Below, one piece after another: positions 27,472 to 35,892 of a DNA stretch of 64,000 nt. Location: positions 1 to 64,000 of the forward strand of contig JAGRGP010000083.1 in NCBI GenBank assembly GCA_020445415.1. Reading direction: 5' to 3'. The stretch comes from Gammaproteobacteria bacterium. GTDB lineage: Bacteria > Pseudomonadota > Gammaproteobacteria > Chromatiales > Chromatiaceae. Made by a program: the position numbers and the translations under genes. Position 1 is the first letter of the stretch, and each line of letters opens with the position of its first letter. The notes under the pieces are model-generated. The model did not search any database and had not been told where the DNA came from. It was given only the letters and a program-made list of their open reading frames with translations.

Positions 27472-29178
27472 ATGACAGAGAATAATACGCCGGAAAAACG
27501 GGATCTGAGCAAGATCCTTATCGACCAGGGCGTTTTGGACAACGCCGGCCTAGAACGTGCCCGCAAGGCGCAAAAGGAGCTAGGTCAGGATCTGGGCGAT
27601 ATTTTAGTCAAGCTGGGAATTGTTTCCGATGAGGATCGTGCCCGAGCCTTATCTTCGTTGCACGGACTGCCGATGGCGAAGAAAGATGATTATCCCAGTG
27701 CGCCGTTGTTTCCGGGCAAGCTGTCCAAGTCTTTCTTGAAGGCGTCGCGGGTGATGCCGCTGCGAGAGGAGGGAGAGGGCGTGGCGCTGGCCATGGTGGA
27801 TCCCACGAATGCTTATGCCGTCAAAGCGATCGGGATGCTCGCGGGTCAGCCAGTGGTGCCCTATGTGGGTACCGAGAAAGACATCGATTCCGCCCTTGAG
27901 GTGCTGTATGGGGACGGCCGCAATACCCTGGATAGGATCATCGCGGATGCGGGAGACGACCGCCTAGGTGACAGTGAGGAGGATATCGAGCGCCTGAAAG
28001 ATCTGGCGAGTGAGGCGCCGATCGTGCGTTTGGTCAATACGCTGTTCCGGCGTGCTTATGAGGATCGCGCTTCGGATATCCATATCGAACCGTCCGAGGG
28101 CAGGCTGGGGGTGCGGTTTCGTATCGATGGCGTGATGCGGGAGGTCGATTCCGCGCCAAAGCGGTTGGCGGCGGCGATTGTATCGCGGATCAAGATCATG
28201 GCCCATTTGAATATCGCCGAGCGGCGGCTCGCTCAGGATGGCCGAATCCGGTTACGGGTCAGGGACCAGGATATTGATATGCGGGTTTCCACAGTTCCTA
28301 CCCTGCATGGCGAAAGCGTAGTGTTACGGTTGCTGGAGCACAATACCGTCGACCTGGATTTCAATATATTGGGCTTTGATCAAGTCACACTGGATAAACT
28401 GTTCAGATCGTTGTCTCAGCGCCACGGTATCTTTCTGGTTACCGGACCCACCGGCAGTGGCAAGACGACGACCCTCTATACCGCATTGACCCATCTAAAT
28501 GAGCCTGAGCGGAAGATCATTACAGTTGAAGACCCGGTGGAATACCAGTTGCAAGGCGTAACGCAGATTCAGGTCAATCCGGACATCGGGCTGACCTTCG
28601 GCAGTGTACTGCGTTCTATCGTTCGGCATGATCCGGATGTGATCATGATCGGGGAGATGCGTGATTTGGAGACCGCTGAGATTGCGGTGCAGTCGGCGCT
28701 CACCGGCCACTTGGTCCTGTCGACGTTACACACCAATGACGCGGCCGGCGCGATCACTCGGTTGCTGGATATGGGAGTAGAGGATTATCTGCTCACCTCG
28801 ACTACCAACGGGGTTCTTGGGCAACGATTGGTACGGGCACTGTGTAAACAATGTCGGGCCCCGTTTCACGCTCCCGATGAGTTGATCGAGCGTATGCAGT
28901 TAAACCGGCTGGCGCACGGAGGTCCGATCGAACTCTACCAAGCGGTAGGCTGCGAGGTTTGCGCCGGGAGTGGGTATACGGGCCGGGTGGGGATTTTCGA
29001 GTTTCTTGAAATCAATGACGAGATTCGTGGCTTGGTATTGCGGCACGCGGATACCACGGTGATCCATCGAGCGGCCAGACAACAAGGGATGGTGAGCATG
29101 GCGGAAGACGGCATTGTTAAGGCCTTGGCGGGCATCACCACGATCGAAGAGGTTCTACGTGTGACCCGGGAGAACTAA
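27472..29178 (+). CDS. gspE: Type II secretion ATPase GspE
   Basis: Cytosolic hexameric ATPase that drives pseudopilus assembly. The 568-aa protein has a T2SSE N-terminal domain (DLSKILIDQGVLDNAGLERA onward), Walker A GPTGSGKTTTLYTAL, an Asp box VEDPVEYQL, Walker B IGEMRDLETAEIA and the His box HTNDA. A tetracysteine zinc motif (CKQC ... CEVC) marks GspE. The start is uncertain: four in-frame starts lie between 27451 and 27472 without a clear ribosome site. It is followed after one base by gspF. No other gene lies in the 158 to 179 bases upstream. Confidence 0.93.
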   Translation: MTENNTPEKRDLSKILIDQGVLDNAGLERARKAQKELGQDLGDILVKLGIVSDEDRARALSSLHGLPMAKKDDYPSAPLFPGKLSKSFLKASRVMPLREEGEGVALAMVDPTNAYAVKAIGMLAGQPVVPYVGTEKDIDSALEVLYGDGRNTLDRIIADAGDDRLGDSEEDIERLKDLASEAPIVRLVNTLFRRAYEDRASDIHIEPSEGRLGVRFRIDGVMREVDSAPKRLAAAIVSRIKIMAHLNIAERRLAQDGRIRLRVRDQDIDMRVSTVPTLHGESVVLRLLEHNTVDLDFNILGFDQVTLDKLFRSLSQRHGIFLVTGPTGSGKTTTLYTALTHLNEPERKIITVEDPVEYQLQGVTQIQVNPDIGLTFGSVLRSIVRHDPDVIMIGEMRDLETAEIAVQSALTGHLVLSTLHTNDAAGAITRLLDMGVEDYLLTSTTNGVLGQRLVRALCKQCRAPFHAPDELIERMQLNRLAHGGPIELYQAVGCEVCAGSGYTGRVGIFEFLEINDEIRGLVLRHADTTVIHRAARQQGMVSMAEDGIVKALAGITTIEEVLRVTREN

Positions 29179-29179
29179 C

Positions 29180-30394
29180 TTGCCCCTGTTTCATTACCGG
29201 GCGCTGACCGCCAACGGGAGACCTATCGAGGGAGAGATGGAGGCGGCCAGCGAACCGGCATTGATTGCGCATCTCAAGGACACCGGATATCTTCCGGTAA
29301 GTGCTCGGCCGGTGGCGGCGGGGCGGCGCTTGAATGGGGGATTATTGGCACGCCGTCACAGGCTGTCCCGGGCACAGTTGACACTGTTCACCCGGGAACT
29401 CTCCCGTCTGATCGGCGCCGGGGTGTCGCTCGACCGATCTTTGACCATCCTAGCCTCGGTTGCCGATGGCGAGGTGGAACGGCGGATGATTACCCACCTG
29501 CTCGAGGCGATCCGGGGCGGCGGCACCTTTGCCGGTGCCCTCGAGTCTCAGGGATCCCCATTCAGTCGCCTTTACATCAGCATGGTCAAGGCTGGAGAGG
29601 AAGGCGGCGCATTGAAGATCGTGCTCGACCGGCTCGCCGACTATCTGGAGAAGTCTCGCGAACTCAGGGCCAGTATCGGCGCCGCGCTCATCTACCCGAC
29701 GATCCTGTTGGTGGTATCGGTGCTTTCGCTGGTATTGTTGCTCACCCTGGTGGTTCCACAATTTCAGCGCATGTTCGACGAGGCCGGAGCGGCATTGCCG
29801 GTACCTACCCAAGTAGTGATCTCCATCTCCGGCTGGTTGCAGAGTTACTGGTGGGTACTGTTGGTGTTGATCATGGTGTTGGTGGTTGCTATCCCACGGA
29901 TTCTAGCCCGGCCGGACGCCAAGTTGGCCTGGGACCGGATGTGGCTCTCGGTGGGTGGGATCGGGCCGCTGATCCAGAAGATAGAAGTGTCCCGCTTCTG
30001 CCGGACCTTATCCACATTACTGGGGAATGGCGTAGCGCTGCTCACCGCGCTCTCCATTGTCCGGGAAATATTGGGGAACCGGCATCTGGCACAATCCGTA
30101 GACTCCATTACCGAGAGCCTGAAGAAGGGTGACACCCTGTCCGCACCGATGCTCAGTGCCGGGGTTTTTCCGAAATTGGCTTGTCACATGGTCAGGGTGG
30201 GGGAGGAGACCGGGCGCCTGGACGCGATGCTAATGGATGTCGCCGACGTCTACGACGGCGAAGTCGCCAGCAGTTTGCGTAAAATGCTCAGCCTCTTGGA
30301 ACCGCTGTTGATCCTGACACTCGGCGTGCTGATCGCAGGTATTATCTTTTCCATCCTGCTGGCGTTGCTCAGTGTTAACGAACTGGCGTTTTGA
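29180..30394 (+). CDS. gspF: Type II secretion inner-membrane platform protein GspF
   Basis: Polytopic membrane protein of the secretion platform that contacts GspE. The 404-aa length, the start PLFHYRALTANGRPIEGEME, two copies of the GspF domain (around residues 70-190 and 275-395, each with a GERLxxxGVxLxxAL-like pattern) and three membrane segments (about 170-190, 220-240, 375-400) are typical. The start is a TTG one base after the gspE stop, with GGGAG upstream. The 3' end overlaps the convergent gspN/C-like gene by 20 bases. Confidence 0.94.
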   Translation: MPLFHYRALTANGRPIEGEMEAASEPALIAHLKDTGYLPVSARPVAAGRRLNGGLLARRHRLSRAQLTLFTRELSRLIGAGVSLDRSLTILASVADGEVERRMITHLLEAIRGGGTFAGALESQGSPFSRLYISMVKAGEEGGALKIVLDRLADYLEKSRELRASIGAALIYPTILLVVSVLSLVLLLTLVVPQFQRMFDEAGAALPVPTQVVISISGWLQSYWWVLLVLIMVLVVAIPRILARPDAKLAWDRMWLSVGGIGPLIQKIEVSRFCRTLSTLLGNGVALLTALSIVREILGNRHLAQSVDSITESLKKGDTLSAPMLSAGVFPKLACHMVRVGEETGRLDAMLMDVADVYDGEVASSLRKMLSLLEPLLILTLGVLIAGIIFSILLALLSVNELAF

Positions 30395-31085
30395 TTGGCA
30401 CGGGTGACGCCGGCGATGCTCCCGACCGGCGTAATTGAGGCCTAACCGGGGGCGGCGTTCGAGGTCTGGCTCGTTGGCGTTGATTCTGCCGGGTGTTGGC
30501 CGCTTTCGCGGCGACCTGTTCTTTGATTCGGGCCTGTCGAGCCTGTTGTATCAGGGTGCGCTTTTCCGCCGCGGAAAGGATGTTATCGCTCAACTTGACA
30601 ACATCGGTAGCATCAAGTTTTGACAAGGTGACCGCCTCCGCGTCAATCGATTCGACCCGCCAACCGACAATGGATTGGCCCTCCTTGACCCGGATCACTT
30701 CGTCATTGCCCTTGATTTGTCGCATCAACGCGATCTTCTCGTTGCCCGTGATAACAATCCCCATCACCAGGAATTGATTTCTTTCCACCGGACCCCGCAA
30801 GCCCAGCTGTGGTCCCAATACTTCTTCCGCCTGGGAACTGGTTGGCCGGCGAGATTGGGTAAAAAGCGGCCGGGCAACGGTCTCGGAGAACTCGTTGCGC
30901 GACCGTAAAGTGGTTGCTGCCGAAAGATCCCCAGCGGTATCAGTGGTCCCTGCGGACTGCTGGGGAGGTTGTTCAGGAAGTATCCAGCTAATCTGCGATT
31001 GCCCCCCAGTGCCCAAGGCTAAGATCAGCCCGGCGGCCAAAGCTCCTAGCAAAACGGTAAGCAGTAATTGATTTACCCGTACCAC
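30375..31085 (-). CDS. gspN: Type II secretion protein, GspC/XpsN-like
   Basis: A 236-aa inner-membrane protein thought to link the secretion platform to the secretin. One N-terminal membrane segment (about residues 6-26), a Pro/Ser/Thr-rich linker, then a small beta domain (about 95-165) containing GPVERNQFLVMGIVITG and KEGQSIVGWRVESID, which resembles the HR domain of GspC/PilP. The last 60 residues are an unusual Arg/Gln/Pro-rich tail. Position after gspM matches xpsN of Xanthomonas, hence the name. Start is GTG right after the gspM stop with GAGGAG upstream. Assignment to C or N is uncertain; a role in T2SS is well supported. Confidence 0.8.
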   Translation of the reverse strand: MVRVNQLLLTVLLGALAAGLILALGTGGQSQISWILPEQPPQQSAGTTDTAGDLSAATTLRSRNEFSETVARPLFTQSRRPTSSQAEEVLGPQLGLRGPVERNQFLVMGIVITGNEKIALMRQIKGNDEVIRVKEGQSIVGWRVESIDAEAVTLSKLDATDVVKLSDNILSAAEKRTLIQQARQARIKEQVAAKAANTRQNQRQRARPRTPPPVRPQLRRSGASPASPVPIKTPVR

Positions 31086-31679
31086 CTACTTCGGCTCCTC
31101 GCTGTGGCGGTATCCCGATATCTCTAAGGAGACACTTAACAGGGTATCGGATACCGTAGGTTCATTCTGGCGGGTGCGCCGTCGGCTGCGCTTCGATCTT
31201 ACCTCCAACCTGTCGACGAAGAGCATGGTTTCTCCAAACTCGAGTTCAAAGAGTACGCCCTGTAGGGCCCCGATATCCCCGGAGAACTGCGCCCGGATGC
31301 CAATCCGTTCCATCACACCCTCCGTACTGCTGGGAATGATCTGGGTGCTTTCCAGACGTCCACCGGCTTCCTGAACCCATTGCTTGAACAGCGCCTGCAG
31401 ATTGGCGGCGGCGATTGCATCGCTCTCTCCGGCCAATAGTCCCTCTCCCTGCCGGTCCTGGGATGTGAGTTGGGACAATCTTTTCTGCAGAGGCGCTTCC
31501 TGATCAACCAAGCGTAGGTAACGCTGCAGCTGAAAGCCGAGGTTATCTATCGATTCATCGTATTCCGCCGACCGGTTCAAGACGGGTAACAGGGTAACGG
31601 CGCCAATCACGCCGATAACCGCGATGAGAATCGCCAGCGCCAAAGCGCGGCGGGCGAGGAGAGGGAATCTATTCAACAT
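31086..31679 (-). CDS. gspM: Type II secretion protein GspM (PilO-like form)
   Basis: A 197-aa bitopic inner-membrane protein that pairs with GspL. One membrane segment (about residues 10-32), then a coiled-coil-like stretch (LQRYLRLVDQEAPLQKRLSQ) and a ferredoxin-like domain with the FELEFGETMLFVDRLEVRSK segment, which marks the GspM-b/PilO branch. GTG at 31682 and ATG at 31679 are both possible starts; I use the ATG. It overlaps the end of gspL by about 11 bases and abuts the next gene. Confidence 0.88.
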   Translation of the reverse strand: MLNRFPLLARRALALAILIAVIGVIGAVTLLPVLNRSAEYDESIDNLGFQLQRYLRLVDQEAPLQKRLSQLTSQDRQGEGLLAGESDAIAAANLQALFKQWVQEAGGRLESTQIIPSSTEGVMERIGIRAQFSGDIGALQGVLFELEFGETMLFVDRLEVRSKRSRRRTRQNEPTVSDTLLSVSLEISGYRHSEEPK

Positions 31680-32778
31680 CACCGTGAGGGACCGTTATCC
31701 GCGCCCTTATCTGAAACCGCTCACCACCTGAGCGGAAGTCTTGGACAACCGAGGATTGGAAGGCAGCCTCCTCAAACAGTGGAGAGCGTTCGATCTTGCT
31801 AATCAGATTGGATGATTTCGATGAAACGCCGGAAAGGCTAATTTCGTTGGCACTATAAAGCGCACCTTCAAGCCAGGTGTCGTCAGGCAGTATCTTGGTG
31901 AGTTCGTCGATAACCTGAAGTGCCGGCACGCGGGATTTTTTCATATCCTCAAGAAATGAGTTCTGCTCCTGGAGCTTGGTCACCTGTTCCCGGAGCACAT
32001 TTGCCGACTCAGCCTCCTCCCGTGCTGTTTGCACCAGCGTGGTGAGTTCTTGCTCGGCATCCGCTTTGTCCATCAGGTGGGTTAAGGCTAAAGCGGCGAG
32101 CAGCAATAGATTGACGAGTAACAGCAGCATGTTAAAGCGGGATAGCCTTCTGCCTCCCCCTGTCAGCGAACCGTTTCCCGGCAACAGATTGATTCCCGGA
32201 TCGAATGGTTCGCGCGCTCCCAGGCAATCCACGGAGGCCGGAGCGAGGTCCCACTCCCGCATTCGATCTACGATGTTGTCCACCAGCTCTTTGGGCGCCA
32301 GAAAAACCTCGACATCCAGAGTGCCTCTACCACCATCACGGTCCTGGATTCTGTGTGCGTGGTAGATTTGATCAGGTGGATAGGGCGAGATAGTGTCGAG
32401 CTGGTATCCAAGGATCTTTTCGAGTTCCGGCTCGGCGGAAAGGGGAAAGGTCAAATGTGTGTGCAGAATTTTGTTGGTCGGCAAGCGGGCAATTCTTATC
32501 TTTTTGACGAATACAGAAGCGGGGAGCTTGGATCTGACCTCTACCGGACTGCTATTCGCCAAAATTCTGGCCAGTTCCTGCCACTGGCCAGATTCGTACT
32601 CCAGGAACACCGCCCCATCACCCTCGAACGATACCAGCAACAGCTCTCCGTCGGGATATGCCGGTTGTTTGAAAAAGTCCGGAACCATATCCCATAGTTC
32701 ACCACTCCACCATCGGAAGAAGGCTTGCACACGGGTCCCCAAATCGGGGCCGTATTGGGTTGAAGTTGCGTTGCTCAT
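31669..32778 (-). CDS. gspL: Type II secretion protein GspL (PilM/PilN-like form)
   Basis: A 369-aa protein that recruits GspE to the membrane. The cytosolic half (to about residue 225) resembles the actin-like PilM fold, followed by a membrane segment (FNMLLLLVNLLLLAALALTH), a coiled coil rich in E and Q, and a PilN-like periplasmic domain with ILPDDTWLEGALYSANEISL. The frame is open to 32865; the ATG at 32778 overlaps the gspK stop by 4 bases (ATGA) and is preferred. Together with gspM it forms the GspL-M/PilN-O pair. Confidence 0.9.
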   Translation of the reverse strand: MSNATSTQYGPDLGTRVQAFFRWWSGELWDMVPDFFKQPAYPDGELLLVSFEGDGAVFLEYESGQWQELARILANSSPVEVRSKLPASVFVKKIRIARLPTNKILHTHLTFPLSAEPELEKILGYQLDTISPYPPDQIYHAHRIQDRDGGRGTLDVEVFLAPKELVDNIVDRMREWDLAPASVDCLGAREPFDPGINLLPGNGSLTGGGRRLSRFNMLLLLVNLLLLAALALTHLMDKADAEQELTTLVQTAREEAESANVLREQVTKLQEQNSFLEDMKKSRVPALQVIDELTKILPDDTWLEGALYSANEISLSGVSSKSSNLISKIERSPLFEEAAFQSSVVQDFRSGGERFQIRARITVPHGDVE

Positions 32779-33698
32779 TCGCTTTGTTCCCCGGGTTTTG
32801 GCCGGAGGATATTGTCGGTTGACTCCAGTACGTAATGGGTACGGTCCCCGAATGAATGAATCCACACGATCGTTCGTCGCGAGGCGAATGCGCCCGAGGG
32901 CAGTGCCGCTGTCCCATAGACGGTATACACTGGCCCGGATTCATCGTCCAACCAGGATTCTACACCCGTCAGTTCTGGAAAAGCAGGGGAGATGATCTCG
33001 GGGGACAATGTTTTACGGTAATTAATGAATTCTTCTAGCTCCCCTGGATCGACTCCCGGCAGTGCCTTCAACACCCCCTCCGGCGCGTACTCGGGATTAA
33101 TCTTGTCGTTGTTGCCATGGACGGTAACCAGCGGTGCAAGACGGGCGTACAAACCCGGTTCCATGCCCAAGAGCTGTTGCAGCTCGCCAATACTGCGGAA
33201 TGGGGCGTTGGCGGGAAGCCGCGTCCTGCCTGCGGCCAAGTATTCCGGCGCCTCGGCACCGTCCAACAGACGTAAATCGTTTTCATCCCGCCAGTCCAGC
33301 AGCTGGTCGCTCAGCACTTTCGCCTGTTCGTCGCCGACTTCTTGGCTGATAAGCAAGCTGGTGAACAATTCTGGCGGTGCCTGATTGATATCCACCTTAC
33401 CGTTTTCGTCCTCGATCCGGTACGACACCTCTACCCCGGCAAACTCAAAGGAGACCGCGTTCCCACTGATAACAGCGTCCGCCATTTCGGTTTCTTGATT
33501 TACCAGGTCATAGATAGCGTGCTGAATTGCCGCCTCGGCAAGCTGTCTGGCTCGCAGTGCCTCCAATAGATTGGCGGTGATGCGCGTATCGTTGCGCATT
33601 GTCTGAGAGAAGCCGAGCGCGAGGACGGTAAGCAGAGAAATGAACCACAGCACCATCACCAGTGCCAATCCTCGCTGCCGGTGTAAGCCGCTACGCAT
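32775..33698 (-). CDS. gspK: Type II secretion minor pseudopilin GspK
   Basis: Large minor pseudopilin at the tip of the pseudopilus, 307 aa. N terminus MRSGLHRQRGLALVMVLWFI is the prepilin leader and hydrophobic helix; as in other GspK proteins, the +5 glutamate is absent. A big globular domain follows, with helix-hairpin-helix-like KVDINQAPPELFTSLL and NPEYAPEGVLKALPGVDPGE segments typical of GspK. Start ATG directly abuts the gspJ stop. Confidence 0.93.
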   Translation of the reverse strand: MRSGLHRQRGLALVMVLWFISLLTVLALGFSQTMRNDTRITANLLEALRARQLAEAAIQHAIYDLVNQETEMADAVISGNAVSFEFAGVEVSYRIEDENGKVDINQAPPELFTSLLISQEVGDEQAKVLSDQLLDWRDENDLRLLDGAEAPEYLAAGRTRLPANAPFRSIGELQQLLGMEPGLYARLAPLVTVHGNNDKINPEYAPEGVLKALPGVDPGELEEFINYRKTLSPEIISPAFPELTGVESWLDDESGPVYTVYGTAALPSGAFASRRTIVWIHSFGDRTHYVLESTDNILRPKPGEQSE

Positions 33699-34382
33699 TC
33701 AGTCACCAAATCTACAATGCCCACCGAGGTCCGGATATACGCAGGCCAGGTCGGCATCGATGGGAATCTGCTTGATAAGATCCGGCCAATGAGACTCTCC
33801 GTCCCGAAACTGGATCTTGATAAAGCGAGGCATCACGGTGGTATCCGTCCACTGAGTGTTCCAGGTAGTCTGGTCCTGATCGCCGAGATAGGCGAAGGAG
33901 ATCTGCTGGGAAGTCTCAAGCAGCAAGGTATGCTGATCTTCCGGGAGCTGATCCTCGGCAAACGCGTCGGGGACGAAAGGAGTCAGGTTGACGAACAGGA
34001 GGTCCTTGTCCCGCGCATGGTCGATCGAGAACTCGACCGTATTGAGTCCGCCCATGGCCGGAAACGGAGGCAGCATAGCAGGAAACCGGAGGCGTCGCGT
34101 CTCACCGATGAAGGCGTAATCCTCATCCTCCCCCGGGTAAAGAGACATCGGAAACAAGCGACCGACCATGGTTCCAAATACCCGGTGGACGGTTTCCAGA
34201 TCAGCCGTTCTAAGACTCACCCGTTCCCCGGCGTCCCACGCCCGTGAAGTAAAGCGCAGGCCACCCAGTAGCAGCGTCATGGCGACGCTCAAAAGCGTAA
34301 TGGAGACCAAGACCTCGAGCAGCGAGAAGCCCTGCTGGCGAGGTGGCGCGATCTGGCTGTCTATCCACGCCCCCGAAATCAT
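33699..34382 (-). CDS. gspJ: Type II secretion minor pseudopilin GspJ
   Basis: A 227-aa minor pseudopilin. A 17-residue leader ends in QQG, then the methylation/cleavage motif FSLLEVLVSITLLSVAMTLL with Glu5. The globular part is beta-rich and contains the RFTSRAWDAGERVSL start common in GspJ. ATG overlaps the gspI stop by 4 bases. The prepilin peptidase needed for processing is not in this window. Confidence 0.93.
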   Translation of the reverse strand: MISGAWIDSQIAPPRQQGFSLLEVLVSITLLSVAMTLLLGGLRFTSRAWDAGERVSLRTADLETVHRVFGTMVGRLFPMSLYPGEDEDYAFIGETRRLRFPAMLPPFPAMGGLNTVEFSIDHARDKDLLFVNLTPFVPDAFAEDQLPEDQHTLLLETSQQISFAYLGDQDQTTWNTQWTDTTVMPRFIKIQFRDGESHWPDLIKQIPIDADLACVYPDLGGHCRFGD

Positions 34383-34834
34383 TGGCTGGCTGCCAGCTTA
34401 AGGGTGTTGAGGGTTAGAGCGCGTTCCCGCGATCCCAGTTGCCAGCGAACCGTCAGTGTTACTTCGAACAGCTCAACCAGCCGGGATGATGCTTCCCGGG
34501 AGGGATCGGAAAAGGGCACGATATCGAGCTGCCAGCTCAATCCATCCTCCTCCCCGCTGACGCTTCCCGGGGTTATGGGCTGTTCGCCACCCAGCATTTC
34601 CAGTTTGCTGTCGGCCAACACCATGGCCTGGGCATAGCGTTCCCCCGTTCCGGCGTTTTGCAGGCCACCTGAGAATATTTGCAGGAGCACGGCCAGTGTC
34701 ATGCTGAGCAGTACAAATGCCACCAGGACTTCGATCAAGGAGAAGCCCCGCTGGTCGCAGGCCCCGGCGTACCTGGTCTGTATTTGGTCCGGGCCGTGGC
34801 CAACCGGGGCAGTGTCAGAATCACTCCGTCTCAA
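34379..34834 (-). CDS. gspI: Type II secretion minor pseudopilin GspI
   Basis: A 151-aa minor pseudopilin with the cleavage motif RG/FSLIEVLVAFVLLSMTLAV. The leader is unusually long (29 residues) because the only in-frame start is a TTG at 34834, which lies inside the end of gspH (14-base overlap) with AAGGTG upstream. The region after the helix (GERYAQAMVLADSKLEML) is standard GspI. Confidence 0.9.
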   Translation of the reverse strand: MRRSDSDTAPVGHGPDQIQTRYAGACDQRGFSLIEVLVAFVLLSMTLAVLLQIFSGGLQNAGTGERYAQAMVLADSKLEMLGGEQPITPGSVSGEEDGLSWQLDIVPFSDPSREASSRLVELFEVTLTVRWQLGSRERALTLNTLKLAASQ

Positions 34835-35312
34835 TGACCGTCACCTTACCGGTTGCCCAATTCACCGCTACCCGCATCGATCGGCCTTCGTTGGCGATTG
34901 CTATCTCCCCCCCCGATGATGAGCCATCAGGAAAGAAGCGAATACCTCCCTTTAAGGTGTCGAGCTGTTCAGACTCCGCGGTTTTTAGCGTCACATCGAT
35001 ATCGGGAGGCAGTTGGATGGGCGCTTTTTGTCCACCGACCGTACAGCGTTTAGTCTGCAAATCCACCAGAAACACCTGGTCCCGAAATGTTGTGATTGCC
35101 TGGGCCTGGGTAGCTCGCAGTCCGGCGGCGATCTGCCTGGCGGCGGTGCGGAATTCGGCAGAGGACAGCCCGCTACCGAAGAATGCTGGAGTAATCGCCA
35201 ATACCGCGATGAGCAGGCCCAACGCAACCAGTAACTCGATTAGCGAAAAGCCCGTGGAGCACCTTGGGTCAGAGCCGGATATCGGCGTTCTCCCCTTCAC
35301 CACCTTCCGCAT
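34821..35312 (-). CDS. gspH: Type II secretion minor pseudopilin GspH
   Basis: A 163-aa minor pseudopilin. Leader ends in CSTG, then FSLIELLVALGLLIAVLAI, and the globular domain has the RTAARQIAAGLRATQAQAI segment of GspH. The frame is open to 35345, but the ATG at 35312 has GGGAG 7 bases upstream. Even so it begins 44 bases inside gspG, an unusually long overlap for a pseudopilin pair. The single Cys in the mature part is not paired. Confidence 0.9.
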   Translation of the reverse strand: MRKVVKGRTPISGSDPRCSTGFSLIELLVALGLLIAVLAITPAFFGSGLSSAEFRTAARQIAAGLRATQAQAITTFRDQVFLVDLQTKRCTVGGQKAPIQLPPDIDVTLKTAESEQLDTLKGGIRFFPDGSSSGGEIAIANEGRSMRVAVNWATGKVTVIETE

Positions 35313-35703
35313 TGTCCGCTCCCAAGGAATAGAGGATGTAGCCACTGCCCTTGTCGGCCAGGTCGTAGTGATACTCGTTTCCCCAGGGATCTACCGGGAT
35401 CTCGTCCTTGCGCAGATAGGGTCCGCGCCAATTGGCGGCCCCGGAGCCATTCTCCAGTAGCGCTCTGATGCCTTCGTCGGGGCGTGGGTAGCGTCCCATG
35501 TCTAGCAGATAGAGATCCAAGGCTGCCGCGAGTTGTTCAATCTGCAGTTTTGCGGTGTCCGTCTTGCCGCGTCCCAGATAACCCACAACCCTGGGGCCGA
35601 CCAGTCCGGCGAGCAGGCCGAGAATAACCAGTACCACCAGCAATTCGATCAGGGTAAAGCCCGCTGTGCCGGGACGTCTTTTCCGTAATGTAGAGTTCTT
35701 CAT
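35269..35703 (-). CDS. gspG: Type II secretion major pseudopilin GspG
   Basis: The main pseudopilus subunit, 144 aa. Leader MKNSTLRKRRPGTAG then FTLIELLVVLVILGLLAGLV, followed by VVGYLGRGKTDTAKLQI and the calcium-binding loop region near WRGPYLRKDEIPVDPWGNEY, all typical. The frame is open to 35769; ATG at 35703 gives the normal short positively charged leader. It is first in the minus-strand G-H-I-J-K-L-M-N run and divergent from gspD across 189 bases, where the promoters for both must lie. Confidence 0.95.
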   Translation of the reverse strand: MKNSTLRKRRPGTAGFTLIELLVVLVILGLLAGLVGPRVVGYLGRGKTDTAKLQIEQLAAALDLYLLDMGRYPRPDEGIRALLENGSGAANWRGPYLRKDEIPVDPWGNEYHYDLADKGSGYILYSLGADNAEGGEGENADIRL

Positions 35704-35892
35704 TTTCCAGGGACTGCGCCGAATAGGTAATGGATAACGTTTGCTTTTCAGAGTGAGAATTGTCGCCAAGATTCTAGCTGATGTACAGGCAAAGCGCTTT
35801 AACTGCCCGGCGATATCCTATAATCTGCACTTGATTCGGCTCGGGCAGGCAGTTTAACAGGATGCCGGGAAGCGTCGGCTGCGGATAGAACA

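Noticed and set aside
34717..35460. 247-codon plus-strand frame opposite gspH/gspG
   Set aside because: Antisense to two clear pseudopilin genes, and it has no domain or start signal.
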